Source: Leadbetterella sp964489955 (GTDB lineage Bacteria; Bacteroidota; Bacteroidia; Cytophagales; Spirosomataceae). Taken from it: 64,000 bases of DNA. Numbering within the stretch: the stretch's first letter is position 1; the number at the start of each line of letters is the position of its first letter. Below are positions 45,477 through 54,484 of the stretch, in pieces. The notes below the pieces were generated by a model that made no database searches, was not told the DNA's origin, and saw only the letters and a list, made by a program, of their open reading frames with translations. A program made the position numbers and the translations under genes. The DNA is taken from contig CAZBAV010000002.1 in the NCBI GenBank assembly GCA_964489955.1, forward strand, positions 72,109-136,108, written 5' to 3'.

Positions 45477-46102
45477 TAAAATATGTTTCTCTTTTTTTTG
45501 CTATTTTAGTTTACGCTAATTCTTTTTCGCAAGAAAAGAGTTGGGACTTGCGAGTTTTAGAAGATATTAATCTGAGTCGTAACACTAATGCCGATAAGTT
45601 TTTAAATACCCTTGGTCACACTGCTGATGTGGTTGCTATCGGCTTGCCCGTAAGTCTACTAGCAGCAGGTTATATAAAAGACGATGCGGCCTTAAAAAGA
45701 GAAGGGTTTAATGCTGCCGTAACTACATTTAGTACGTACAGTATTGCTTATATTCTTAAAGAAACTGTAAATCGTGATCGCCCGTTTGTAGAGCATCCGC
45801 ATATTAAAAATTACAGAGAATTTTCGGGTGGTTCATTTCCATCAGGTAGTACTTCTCTTGCTTTTTCTACAGCCACTAGCTTGTCGCTTTCCTATCCAAA
45901 ATGGTATGTGATTTTGCCTTCGGCTGTGTATGCAAGTGCTGTGGGTTACTCTCGGTTACATTTGGGGGCACATTATCCTAGTGATGTTTTGGCTGGAGCT
46001 GCCATTGGTATAGGTACGGGTTTCGCTTCTAGGAAGCTGAACCAGTGGATACGTAATGAATCTAAAAAGAAGAAGCTTAAGAAACAAAATATGGAGTTCT
46101 AA
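45473..46102 (+). CDS. PAP2-superfamily phosphatase-like protein with altered PSGH motif
   Basis: A 209-residue protein with a signal peptide (MIKYVSLFFAILVYANSFSQ). Of the three PAP2 motifs, KETVNRDRP and SRLHLGAHYPSD are intact, but the middle motif PSGH reads PSGS (FPSGSTSLAF). The His of PSGH normally takes part in catalysis, so activity may be reduced or different. The family removes phosphate from lipid phosphates such as undecaprenyl pyrophosphate. It overlaps dapA by 4 bases and is followed by a 56-residue membrane protein after 2 bases. Confidence 0.85.
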   Translation: MIKYVSLFFAILVYANSFSQEKSWDLRVLEDINLSRNTNADKFLNTLGHTADVVAIGLPVSLLAAGYIKDDAALKREGFNAAVTTFSTYSIAYILKETVNRDRPFVEHPHIKNYREFSGGSFPSGSTSLAFSTATSLSLSYPKWYVILPSAVYASAVGYSRLHLGAHYPSDVLAGAAIGIGTGFASRKLNQWIRNESKKKKLKKQNMEF

Positions 46103-46104
46103 CT

Positions 46105-46275
46105 ATGGAAACATTCAAAGAATCTAAAAAAGATAAGATTATAAAGTATTTCAAGAGGTTGGGGTGGATAGGGTTTTTCTTCTTTTTAGGAAAAGGAATT
46201 ATATGGTTAGTAGTCTTCTATTTGGCCGCTAAAGGTATAAATAACTGGGAGGATTTTAAAGGTATTTTTGAGTAG
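46105..46275 (+). CDS. Small single-helix membrane protein
   Basis: A 56-residue protein (METFKESKKDKIIKYFKRL...) with a very basic N-terminus and one hydrophobic helix (about residues 20-44, IGFFFFLGKGIIWLVVFYL), ending in WEDFKGIFE. It starts 2 bases after the PAP2 gene and is followed by a strong terminator, which supports a real last gene of the dapA operon. The function is unknown. Confidence 0.65.
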   Translation: METFKESKKDKIIKYFKRLGWIGFFFFLGKGIIWLVVFYLAAKGINNWEDFKGIFE

Positions 46276-46313
46276 AAACTGCCGGGAAGGTGATTTCTAT
46301 ATTTTATTTTTAA

Positions 46314-46345
46314 GAATAGCCCAGCGTTTAAACGCTGGGCTATTC
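46314..46345. terminator. Bidirectional terminator
   Basis: A perfect 16+16 palindrome (GAATAGCCCAGCGTTT and its complement, 46314-46345), flanked by A- and T-rich sequence, lies between the dapA operon (plus) and the aldehyde dehydrogenase (minus). Confidence 0.92.
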
Positions 46346-46373
46346 CTTTTATAATTAGACCATGTGTGTTTTA

Positions 46374-47891
46374 TCAAAAATCGAATTTAATACCTTGTGC
46401 CAGCGGTAGCGTTGTTCCAAAGTTTAAGGTATTGGTTTGGCGTCTCATATATGCTTTCCATGCATCTGAACCACTTTCTCTACCTCCGCCTGTTTCTTTT
46501 TCGCCACCAAAAGCTCCTCCGATTTCTGCACCGGAAGTACCTATGTTAACGTTAGCTATACCGCAATCTGAACCCCATGCAGCTAAAAACGTTTCTGCTT
46601 CACGGATGTTTTGGGTGAAAATAGCAGATGATAAGCCCTGCGGTACGCCATTTTGTAATTCTATAGCCTCTTCAAGTGTTTTAAAAGATAATACGTAAAG
46701 AATAGGAGCAAAGGTTTCGTGCTTCATAATGTCTATTTGACTACTTACCTCAATGATGGTAGGCTGAACAAAATTTCCGCCCATTTGTGGTAATGCTTCT
46801 CCGCCCGTATGGATTTTTCCGCCTTGTTCTTTTGCTGCAGCAATAGAGCTTTCAAATAACTTTACGGCATCTTGGTCAATAAGCGGTCCTACGTGGTTAT
46901 TGGTATCTAGTGGATCACCGATTTTTAGTTGCTTGTATGCACTTACCAGTTTGGTTATGAGTTCATCTTTTTTCGATTCGTGTACAAGTAATCTACGAGT
47001 GGTGGTGCACCTTTGGCCAGCTGTACCTACAGCACCAAAAACTATTCCGGGGATAGCTACAGACAGTTCGGCATTTTCTGTAACAATGATGGCATTATTG
47101 CCGCCAAGCTCCAGTAAGTATTTTCCTAAACGAGCCGATACTTTTTGGGCTACAGCTTTACCCATTCTTGTGCTACCTGTGGCAGAAACTAAAGCTATTT
47201 TTTCGTCGGTAGACATAGCCTCGCCTACTACACGGTCTCCTACTACAAGGCATGAAATACCTTCCGGAAGATTATTATCTTTAAGTACTTTGCTAATTAT
47301 GTTTTGGCAAGCAATGGCCGAAAGCGGCGTTTTCTCTGAAGGCTTCCAAATACAGGTATTGCCACATACCCAAGCTAGCATACTGTTCCAGCTCCAAACA
47401 GCTACCGGGAAATTAAATGCAGAAATAATACCTACTACTCCAAGCGGATGCCACTGTTCGTACATTCTGTGTTCGGGCCTTTCGGAGTGCATGGTTAAAC
47501 CGTAGAGCTGACGTGAAAGACCAACTGCAAAATCACAAATATCTATAATTTCTTGTACTTCACCCAGGCCTTCCTGTAAGCTTTTCCCCATTTCAAAAGA
47601 TACTAGCTGTCCCAAGGCTTGCTTGTTTTTTCTGAACTCATCGCCCATTTGACGCACTATTTCACCTCTTTTTGGTGCTGGTAGTTGTCGCCAGGTTTTA
47701 AATGCTTCTTGTGCGGTAGCTACAGCTTCGTGGTAATCCTCTATGGTGCACAGTGTAGTAGTAGCTATTACAGTATTATCTGTGGGGCTATACGATTCTA
47801 GCTTTTGGCCTTTGCCATTTCTGTTTTGTAACCCGGTAGAAAAACCGTAGTTATCTTTTTGTAGATTAAGCTCTTGAAGGAAGTTTTGCAT
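46374..47891 (-). CDS. Antiquitin-type (ALDH7) aldehyde dehydrogenase
   Basis: A 505-residue aldehyde dehydrogenase with the ALDH7-type stretches PEHRMYEQWHPLG and GIISAFNFPVAVWSWN, the catalytic Glu in LELGGNNAI and Cys in TAGQRCTTTRRL. ALDH7 enzymes oxidise alpha-aminoadipate semialdehyde / piperideine-6-carboxylate in lysine breakdown. The gene stands alone: on the minus strand TATCTTTG (47924-47917) can serve as a -7 box 26 bases upstream. Confidence 0.9.
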   Translation of the reverse strand: MQNFLQELNLQKDNYGFSTGLQNRNGKGQKLESYSPTDNTVIATTTLCTIEDYHEAVATAQEAFKTWRQLPAPKRGEIVRQMGDEFRKNKQALGQLVSFEMGKSLQEGLGEVQEIIDICDFAVGLSRQLYGLTMHSERPEHRMYEQWHPLGVVGIISAFNFPVAVWSWNSMLAWVCGNTCIWKPSEKTPLSAIACQNIISKVLKDNNLPEGISCLVVGDRVVGEAMSTDEKIALVSATGSTRMGKAVAQKVSARLGKYLLELGGNNAIIVTENAELSVAIPGIVFGAVGTAGQRCTTTRRLLVHESKKDELITKLVSAYKQLKIGDPLDTNNHVGPLIDQDAVKLFESSIAAAKEQGGKIHTGGEALPQMGGNFVQPTIIEVSSQIDIMKHETFAPILYVLSFKTLEEAIELQNGVPQGLSSAIFTQNIREAETFLAAWGSDCGIANVNIGTSGAEIGGAFGGEKETGGGRESGSDAWKAYMRRQTNTLNFGTTLPLAQGIKFDF

Positions 47892-47964
47892 TGTCTTGAT
47901 AAGATATCGTTTGTTACAAAGATAATCAATTTGGATGTAAACTTCTTCCTCATTTGGTTAATTA

Positions 47965-48048
47965 AATATCTGCTTTTTTACCGATATTTATGATTATCTG
48001 CTTTTTTGCCGATATTTATGATTATCTGCTTTTTTGCCGATAATTTTG
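47965..48048. repeat. Three tandem 28-bp repeats containing palindromes
   Basis: Units at 47965-47992, 47993-48020 and 48021-48048 are near-identical. Each holds the dyad TATCTGC-6 nt-GCCGATA (a near-perfect inverted repeat; the first unit has ACCGATA). The last unit ends directly on the -33 box of the satD promoter. The pattern is that of tandem operators for a dimeric DNA-binding protein. The repeats have no spacers, so this is not a CRISPR array. Confidence 0.9.
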
Positions 48049-48075
48049 TGAAGTCAGTTTGTATAACTATTTTTG
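48045..48075 (+). promoter_or_regulatory. Consensus promoter for the satD operon
   Basis: TTTG (48045-48048), exactly 19 bases and TATTTTTG (48068-48075) match TTTG-N19-TAnnTTTG. The start would be near 48081, 13 bases before the satD ATG. The -33 box is the tail of the third 28-bp repeat. Confidence 0.85.
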
Positions 48076-48093
48076 CTTTGCTAAAGCAGTATA

Positions 48094-48687
48094 ATGAAAA
48101 GCGTAATAACAGGTGACCTTATAGGGTCCAGAAAAATAGATACATCGAAATGGATAGATACTCTCAAAGCCGAACTGCAATTGTTTGGTGACCATTGGGA
48201 TATTTATCGGGGCGATAGTTTCCAGCTAATGCTCGAGGCTAAGGATGCTCTTTTGCCAGTGTTACATATAAAAAGTGCCATAAAACAGATAGTTGGCTTA
48301 GATGTGCGTATGGCCATAGGTATCGGTAGTGTAGATTATTTAGCAAATAGAGTTCTAGAGTCAAACGGCTCTGCTTTTGTGCATTCTGGCGAATGTTATG
48401 AGCAATTAAAAAAGCAAACACTCATGATAAAGTCGGACTTTGCTGCTTTTGATGAAAAAATAAACCTGATGTTTTCTTTAGCTACCCTCAATATGGACTA
48501 TTGGAAACCAGTGACAGCCCAAACCGTATATTATAAACTAAAATACCCCAGTTTAAACCAGCAGGAGTTAATGCATAAATTAGGAAAGAAAAGCCAGTCG
48601 GCTATAAGTGAAGGACTAAAACGAGGCGGTTTTGATGAACTCAGGCAACTTATGGATTATTTTCACAGTGAAATTAAAAAACTATGA
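48094..48687 (+). CDS. SatD-family protein with C-terminal helix-turn-helix
   Basis: A 197-residue protein with an N-terminal nucleotide-cyclase-like ferredoxin fold (MKSVITGDLIGSRKID, then IYRGDSFQLML and VRMAIGIGSVDY). A C-terminal helix-turn-helix follows (about 150-190, QQELMHKLGKKSQSAISEGL). SatD-family proteins are often paired with DUF3307 proteins, as here (4-base overlap). The DNA-binding end and the tandem palindromes directly upstream make autoregulation likely. What the N-terminal domain senses is unknown. Confidence 0.8.
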   Translation: MKSVITGDLIGSRKIDTSKWIDTLKAELQLFGDHWDIYRGDSFQLMLEAKDALLPVLHIKSAIKQIVGLDVRMAIGIGSVDYLANRVLESNGSAFVHSGECYEQLKKQTLMIKSDFAAFDEKINLMFSLATLNMDYWKPVTAQTVYYKLKYPSLNQQELMHKLGKKSQSAISEGLKRGGFDELRQLMDYFHSEIKKL

Positions 48688-49421
48688 TAATACTAACTGT
48701 AAAATTGGTTTTGGCTCATCTTATAGGTGATTTTCTACTACAGCCAAGCTCCTGGGTTAAGGATAAGGTAGAAAATAAGCTCAAGGCTCAGAGCTTATAT
48801 TTTCATATGGCGGTACATCTCTTTCTTCTACTGCTAGTTTTTGGATTTGATATGGCTTACTGGCCTGTTTATTTAGTGGTTTTGTTCTCTCACTTTGTTT
48901 TTGATGCAGCAAAAATATACTTTACAGGTAGATATAATGAGCGTTTATTATTTGTAATAGACCAGGCTTTACATTTTTTGGTTATCGCAGGAGTGGTGTT
49001 ATATAAGTTTCCTTTATCTACTTCCATTTTTGATAACACGGTTTTCCTTACCATTCTTACATCCGTTTTGGCTTTGACCTATCCCACGGCTATTACACTT
49101 AAAGTTCTTTTATCTAAATGGACAAAAGAGCTGGAGTTTAAAAAAGACGAACTCTTTGAAAAAAAATATCAGGGGATGAGCGATGCCGGTAAGTACATTG
49201 GTATGCTAGAACGTCTTTTTATTTTCTTTTTCGTACTGATAGGACAGTGGGAAGGTATTGGTTTTTTACTTACAGCAAAGTCTATTTTTAGGTTTGGAGA
49301 CCTCACTTCCCAAAAAGATCATAAACTTACCGAGTATATCTTAATAGGTACGCTTTTAAGTTTTGGGATTGCAGTAACTATAGGGATGTTTTGCAAGGAA
49401 ATTTTGGCTAAATTGCCATGA
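48684..49421 (+). CDS. DUF3307 membrane protein
   Basis: A 245-residue membrane protein with about six helices, starting LVLAHLIGDFLLQPSSWVKD, the HxxxDFxxQ-type motif of DUF3307. A second His-Asp pair, LFSHFVFDAAK, follows in the next helices, which suggests a metal or catalytic site in the membrane. The function of the family is not established. It is translationally coupled to the SatD-family gene. Confidence 0.85.
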   Translation: MIILTVKLVLAHLIGDFLLQPSSWVKDKVENKLKAQSLYFHMAVHLFLLLLVFGFDMAYWPVYLVVLFSHFVFDAAKIYFTGRYNERLLFVIDQALHFLVIAGVVLYKFPLSTSIFDNTVFLTILTSVLALTYPTAITLKVLLSKWTKELEFKKDELFEKKYQGMSDAGKYIGMLERLFIFFFVLIGQWEGIGFLLTAKSIFRFGDLTSQKDHKLTEYILIGTLLSFGIAVTIGMFCKEILAKLP

Positions 49422-49437
49422 ATACTATTGCCTAGCC

Positions 49438-50538
49438 ATGAAAAACTACATCTTTTTTTTCTTCGTATTTCTTTGTGTAAAATCCCATGCCCAAAGTGTT
49501 GAGGCATTAATAGATAAGTACCAAGCCGTAGGGTTATCTGTAGCAGTGGTAAAGGAAGGAAGTTTGGTATATGAAAAAGCGTGGGGAAAGAAGAATTTGG
49601 AGACTTCTTTGGACTTAAAAACGGGAGATATTTTTCGGATTGCATCTATCTCGAAATCGTTTACTGCCACGGCTCTTATGCAGTTAGTAGAAGCGAGAAA
49701 AGTAAAATTAGATTCAGATGTAAGCACTTTACTTGGGTTTAATGTCCGTAATCCGAAGTATCCCGATAAAGTTATTACAGTAGAAATGCTGCTTTCCCAT
49801 ACTTCCTCTCTAAATGATTCACAAGGATATTTTCAGCTGGATGTCATAAACTTTGCGAAAAACAAAGACTCAGATAAATGTTATAATGATTATATGCCAG
49901 GTTCGGCTTATCAATATTGTAATCTGAACTTTAATCTGGCAGGAACTATCATAGAGCGGATCTCTGGGGAGCGTTTTGATCAATATATTGTAAATCATAT
50001 ACTTCGTCCGTTAGGCTTGTATGGAGGATACTGCATAGATTCTATAGATGCCAGCAGATTTGCTACTATTTATGAGTATAAGGAAGGTTTTAAAGAGTCT
50101 GATGGAGCTTACAATCCAAGACGAGATGAAATCGGTAAATATGTTATGGGCCAAAGTACGCCTATTTTTTCGCCTACAGGCGGAATGAAAATTTCAGCTA
50201 CTGATCTGGCTAAATATATGAATATGCATATGGGATACGGCAAGTTGGGTAGAATACGTATTATTAAGAAAAGGAGTGCAATACGTATGCAGACTGCGGT
50301 TTTAAATGCCAAAGGTTATGGTTTGGCTCTAACAAATAGTAAAGATTTTATACCGGGAGAGGAGCTTGTGGGCCATACGGGTTCCGCCTATGGTTTGTAT
50401 AGCATAATGTTTTTCCATCCAAAGAAGCAATATGGCATCGTGGCTATAACCAACGGTTGTAAAGACTGTAGCGGGGCGGGTTATAATAATTTTTTGCAGG
50501 AAGTGGCCCAAGTTTTATTCAATGAAAAAATAAAGTAG
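49438..50538 (+). CDS. Serine hydrolase of the class C beta-lactamase family
   Basis: A 366-residue protein with a signal peptide (ending SHAQ). The SxxK motif is SISK (in IASISKSFTATALMQ), the Tyr-x-Asn motif YCN (AYQYCNLNF) and the third motif HTG (VGHTGSAYG). These are the active-site motifs of penicillin-binding-protein-like D,D-peptidases and esterases. It would act in the periplasm. The substrate is not determined; a resistance role is not implied. Confidence 0.88.
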   Translation: MKNYIFFFFVFLCVKSHAQSVEALIDKYQAVGLSVAVVKEGSLVYEKAWGKKNLETSLDLKTGDIFRIASISKSFTATALMQLVEARKVKLDSDVSTLLGFNVRNPKYPDKVITVEMLLSHTSSLNDSQGYFQLDVINFAKNKDSDKCYNDYMPGSAYQYCNLNFNLAGTIIERISGERFDQYIVNHILRPLGLYGGYCIDSIDASRFATIYEYKEGFKESDGAYNPRRDEIGKYVMGQSTPIFSPTGGMKISATDLAKYMNMHMGYGKLGRIRIIKKRSAIRMQTAVLNAKGYGLALTNSKDFIPGEELVGHTGSAYGLYSIMFFHPKKQYGIVAITNGCKDCSGAGYNNFLQEVAQVLFNEKIK

Positions 50539-50612
50539 ATACTTAGTTTACAGCGTTTTATTTGTTCTTGCGGAAATGTTGGTTTATTTTAGCTACGTAA
50601 ACCACATCACTT

Positions 50613-51575
50613 ATGCGAATAGCCACTTTTATATTTCTGTTTGGTATCCCATTTTGGTCTAACACGTTTTGGGGTTTTTATTCCCACAGTTTAATAAACC
50701 GTTTGGCGGTTTATAGTCTGCCATCTGAGATGCTGGGTTTCTTTAAAACCAATATTGAATATGTTACAGAAAAAGCCGTAAACCCGGACCGTAGACGATA
50801 CGCTGTAGCGGGAGAGGCTCCAAGACATTATATAGATTTAGATAATTTCCCTGATTCTGTTCGGGTGCTTTTACCCAAAATGAATTACGAGGAAGCTAAA
50901 ACGCTACTTGGAGAGCAGTTTCTTTTAGATAATGGTATTGTTCCTTGGCAAATACAGCGGATGAAATACCAGCTTACCCAAGCTTTTGCTACAAAAAACG
51001 GTGCGGATATTTTACGGATAGCCACAGATTTGGGGCATTATATAGCAGACTCCAATGTGCCCTTACATACTACAGCTAACTACAATGGGCAACTTACCAA
51101 CCAACACGGAATACACGCATTTTGGGAGTCCCGCTTACCAGAATTATTTAGTGAAAAATACGATTTACTCATTGGCAAGGCAGAGTATGAGAAGGATATA
51201 CAAAAGCGAAGTTGGGATGCCGTGCTAAATGCTCATGCTGCTCTGGATTCAGTACTTCTTTTTGAGAAAACACTTACAGGAGAAATGAGCGACGATAAAA
51301 AGTTTACGGTAGATGAACGTAACGGAATTACGGGACGGGCGTACTCACGAGAATTTTCCAGGCGTTACCATCACATGCTGGATAACCAAGTAGAACGACA
51401 AATGAAGGCTTCTGTGAAAATGATTGCCGATGTTTGGTTTACAGCTTGGGTAGATGCAGGGCAACCAGATTTGGGAAACATTCCTAAATATTCTCCGGAT
51501 CCCGAGGAGGAAAAGGCCTTAATGAAAGATTGGTTACAGAAGATATTGAATGTAAGGCGTGAAGCAGATAACTGA
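50613..51575 (+). CDS. Zinc-dependent phospholipase C / S1-P1 nuclease-like protein
   Basis: A 320-residue protein with a signal peptide. WGFYSHSLINRLAVY starts the mature protein, followed by the His/Asp-rich ligands HYIDLDNF, DLGHYIADSNVPLHTTAN and QHGIHAFWESRLPE, which hold three zinc ions in this all-helical fold. Secreted or periplasmic hydrolysis of phosphodiesters (phospholipid or nucleic acid) is expected. The gene stands alone between the serine hydrolase and a MITE-like repeat. Confidence 0.8.
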   Translation: MRIATFIFLFGIPFWSNTFWGFYSHSLINRLAVYSLPSEMLGFFKTNIEYVTEKAVNPDRRRYAVAGEAPRHYIDLDNFPDSVRVLLPKMNYEEAKTLLGEQFLLDNGIVPWQIQRMKYQLTQAFATKNGADILRIATDLGHYIADSNVPLHTTANYNGQLTNQHGIHAFWESRLPELFSEKYDLLIGKAEYEKDIQKRSWDAVLNAHAALDSVLLFEKTLTGEMSDDKKFTVDERNGITGRAYSREFSRRYHHMLDNQVERQMKASVKMIADVWFTAWVDAGQPDLGNIPKYSPDPEEEKALMKDWLQKILNVRREADN

Positions 51576-51675
51576 TCCCGGTTATACAGTTTAATGACGC
51601 GAAAAAGGCAGGGACAATCCTACATTTTCTAAGCAAACCCGTTACATTATCTATTTCGGTATTTACTCTGGATTA

Positions 51676-51819
51676 AACCCGAATTATGTATTAGTAGTAT
51701 ATTTGCTGCCTCTAACACTACTTCATAAAACTTCTTAAAAACTGTAGTATAATACAAGTCCGTAGATGCTATTTCTTAGCATTTCGTTTTGCTAAAATTT
51801 CTAATACATAATTCGGGTT
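51676..51819. mobile_element. 144-bp MITE-like element with 19-bp perfect inverted repeats
   Basis: AACCCGAATTATGTATTAG (51676-51694) is repeated in perfect inverse orientation at 51801-51819. The 106 bases between are AT-rich and non-coding. It lies between convergent genes (phospholipase and nosY). The flanks give no clear target duplication, and no other copy is visible in the window. A very large terminator hairpin is the alternative. Confidence 0.6.
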
Positions 51820-51850
51820 AAAAGTTGTGCGGAAACCTAACCCTAAACTC

Positions 51851-52618
51851 TTATAAATCTTTCTTTGTGAATTTGTAATAGGCCCTCCATACTGGAAGTG
51901 CTATCCAGAAAAATAAAAGAGCTACCGAAATGAAAACCCCTTTATCCGAAGTGAAAAAATTCTTAAAAACCGCTCCCGTAATTCCCAGTAAAGCAGATAT
52001 GTCTAATTTCATTAGTATGAGTATTCTTGCTAAATCCACGGGGTTTAATGAAGTGAGAACCAATGAGGCCTTGTCAAGTGGATAATCACTGAACATCATA
52101 AGAAGCGACAACGCTATGCCATCATAAAGCAAACAAAAGTAGAACCATAAGCCCAGTGCAATTCCGATGCCTTTTGCTCGATCTTTAGTGAATGTACAAG
52201 CAAAGAAAGCCAAACTTACAAAAACCAATGTTAATAATAGGCCGCACAGAATGAGTGTTGCTCCAGCTCCAGTACCGTCATAAATGTAAGTGGGGATTCC
52301 CACACCTATTACAAAAGCTAAACACAATGATAGACTTATACCCCAGTACTGACTGAAAAATATTGTTTTCCTGCTTATGGGTTGTGCAGATAGCAGCTCA
52401 AGGAATTCATAAGAATTGTAGAATTGTATTGTAGTAAAAACCACTCCAACCAACGGCACAACTAATAAAATGATATTTAAGAGGCTTAGTACACCTTTGT
52501 TTCCGTCTGCCCCCAAACCGAAAAAAGCCAGACTCGTAAATAAAAGTAATAGTGTATAACTTATAACAAAGCGGTTTCTTAGAATATCATAGACCACGTA
52601 CTTTACAACTTTGTTCAT
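51851..52618 (-). CDS. nosY: NosY-type ABC transporter permease
   Basis: A 255-residue ABC-2-type permease of six hydrophobic helices. NosY works with the NosF ATPase and periplasmic NosD to supply sulfur or copper-site components for the CuZ centre of nitrous oxide reductase. It overlaps the NnrS-like gene by 4 bases and is the last gene of the nos operon. Identification rests on the operon as well as on the sequence. Confidence 0.85.
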   Translation of the reverse strand: MNKVVKYVVYDILRNRFVISYTLLLLFTSLAFFGLGADGNKGVLSLLNIILLVVPLVGVVFTTIQFYNSYEFLELLSAQPISRKTIFFSQYWGISLSLCLAFVIGVGIPTYIYDGTGAGATLILCGLLLTLVFVSLAFFACTFTKDRAKGIGIALGLWFYFCLLYDGIALSLLMMFSDYPLDKASLVLTSLNPVDLARILILMKLDISALLGITGAVFKNFFTSDKGVFISVALLFFWIALPVWRAYYKFTKKDL

Positions 52619-53674
52619 TTTTTTCTAAGTTTAAATTTTAAGATAAGGAAGACCACTGTCAGGATGTAGGTAATAAAGAAAACACCATTATATATACCGC
52701 CTAGTTTACGCAGCTCATAGTTTTGTGTCATATCACCATATATCCTGATAAATAAACTGGCGTGTAAGCCAGCAAGCCAGATATACATTATAGGGTGGAA
52801 AGGTGTGGTTTTAATTTTAAGGAGTCCTGGGAAGATGATAGGTGCGTGGGCCAAAATCATGGATAAAACGAAACCTACAAAAAAGGAATGTAGCACGGCA
52901 TCGTATAAAAATGGATTACCCATTTCCAGCATACTCAGAACACCGGTTACAGCTAACCAAATATATGCCAGTAGTAACGCTAAGCCCAAAAAATGATAAT
53001 GGCCGCTGCGTTTTAGGTTAACTTTTACTATGTCATACCTACTAAGCCATTGAGCTAGGCCAATTAAGCTTGCACCCACCACGATTTTAAATCCTAAATG
53101 GTAAAGGAATGAGCTTAGTAGCAAAAGTCCAATCCNNNNNNNNNNATACCTCATAGAAAGCTTTTTTGGTGACTGGTAAAAAGCGGGTAAGGTTAATACG
53201 CTCACCGATTATTGTAAAAACGAAAAACAAGAGCCAACCCGCAAAAGCCTTTGGGTATGAGTTGCTAAAAAAGAAAATGATATAGGCTAGAAGCTGGAAA
53301 ACTGAACCAATTGCCATTATCAAGTCGCTCACTAGTTTAAATTTTAGGTAGTTTATTGTTGAAATCAGCATATATCCGATACTACCTGTGAGCAAGCATA
53401 GTACAGCATATTGGCTTTGGTTAAAAATTAATAGAGGGAAACTTATAGCCATGAGCAGCACGATTAGCCAAGCCCATTTCTGATGGAATGTCACCACCTT
53501 TTCCAGGCAAATTAATGTACCTAGAAAAGAGCCTCCCATTAAAACTCCATGATGGGCTATGGGTAAAAGCTTATGAGCAGGTAGAGGATATCCAATTCTG
53601 ATAATGCCGCTATAAATGCCCACCAGCATGGATATAAATGCCAGAGGAAGTACTATGTAAATTAGGTTTTTCAT
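52615..53674 (-). CDS. NnrS-like multi-pass membrane protein, interrupted by an assembly gap
   Basis: The N-terminal part (53674 to 53146) and the C-terminal part (53135 to 52615) are in different frames around 10 N's but clearly form one protein of about 350 residues, with some ten helices. Conserved residues include LPIAHHGVLMGGSFLGTLI, GERINLTRFLP, LAHAPIIFPG and FHPIMYIWLAGLHASLFIRI. These His-rich helices resemble NnrS, a heme/copper membrane protein linked to NO resistance. Its place between nosF and nosY suggests a role in nitrogen-oxide metabolism. On the minus strand TACTTTTG (53727-53720) may be a secondary -7 box. Confidence 0.7.
53136..53145. other. Assembly gap (10 N)
   Basis: Ten N's of placeholder length. 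Joining the flanking frames requires a true gap of a multiple of three bases, so the real length is not 10. Confidence 0.98.
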
Positions 53675-53761
53675 AGGATAAGATTTTAGCAGTATTTATT
53701 TAGCTATATTCTTTATTGTCAAAAGTATTAGTTGGTTTTAATCGGGGTATTGGTAACTATA

Positions 53762-54484
53762 TTATACATTTAATGTAGTGGTGTTTTTCGCCATTAAATG
53801 GGCTATAGCTCTGCTTAAACGGGTTTCTCCTGTTTCTTCTTTTACTTCATCCATCTGTTTAAAAAACTGCAGCTTCCCTTCTTCTAAATACATTATATGT
53901 GAACTAAGCTCTTCTAAGTCTGCCAATATATGCGAAGTGAGTATTATTAACTTACCTTTTAATATCTCCTCCTGAATTTTTGCTTTTAGGATTTCGCTTG
54001 ACAGCGGGTCTAGACCTGCTGTTGGCTCATCCAGAATCAGAATGTCGGGGTTGAATAAGAAAGCCAACGTAGCACTTACTTTCTGGCGTGTTCCTCCTGA
54101 AAGTGTACCTAAAGCTTTACCATAAATATCTTTAAGTTTAAAGCTCTTTATTAGGTCTTCGTCCAAGTTTCCTTTGTCTGATCGTATATCTACCATCATA
54201 TCTATCAATTGCTTTATCTTTAGATTTTTAGGGTAGTTTCCAATTTGAGGCATATAGCCAATATGTGACCTATATTTATAACTGCTGGATATGTCAATCC
54301 CCTTTACCAGAATGGAGCCGGAATCCGGCACATTCATCCCTAAAATGGTTTTTATTAAAGTTGTTTTCCCTGAACCATTTGGGCCAATAAGGGCTACGGA
54401 TTGGCCTTCGGTAAAATGAAAACTCATGTCTTTTAAAACATGGAGTTTACCAAAAGATTTATTTACATTTTTAAAGTTTATCAT
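53762..54484 (-). CDS. nosF: NosF-type ABC transporter ATPase
   Basis: A 240-residue ATPase: Walker A GPNGSGKTT, the signature LSGGTRQKVSAT, Walker B LILDEPTAGLDP and the H-loop TSHILADLEE. It powers the NosDFY system that helps build the copper-sulfur CuZ site of NosZ. It overlaps nosD by 4 bases. Confidence 0.95.
   Translation of the reverse strand: MINFKNVNKSFGKLHVLKDMSFHFTEGQSVALIGPNGSGKTTLIKTILGMNVPDSGSILVKGIDISSSYKYRSHIGYMPQIGNYPKNLKIKQLIDMMVDIRSDKGNLDEDLIKSFKLKDIYGKALGTLSGGTRQKVSATLAFLFNPDILILDEPTAGLDPLSSEILKAKIQEEILKGKLIILTSHILADLEELSSHIMYLEEGKLQFFKQMDEVKEETGETRLSRAIAHLMAKNTTTLNV

Noticed and set aside
47965..48048. CRISPR array
   Set aside because: The three repeats are directly tandem with no spacers, and no cas gene is near; they fit operators better.
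49438..50538. Antibiotic-resistance beta-lactamase
   Set aside because: The motifs fit the broad serine hydrolase/penicillin-binding-like family; nothing points to AmpC-type resistance.
52615..53674. Two overlapping membrane-protein genes
   Set aside because: The apparent overlap comes from reading through the N run; the pieces are one gene split by an assembly gap.
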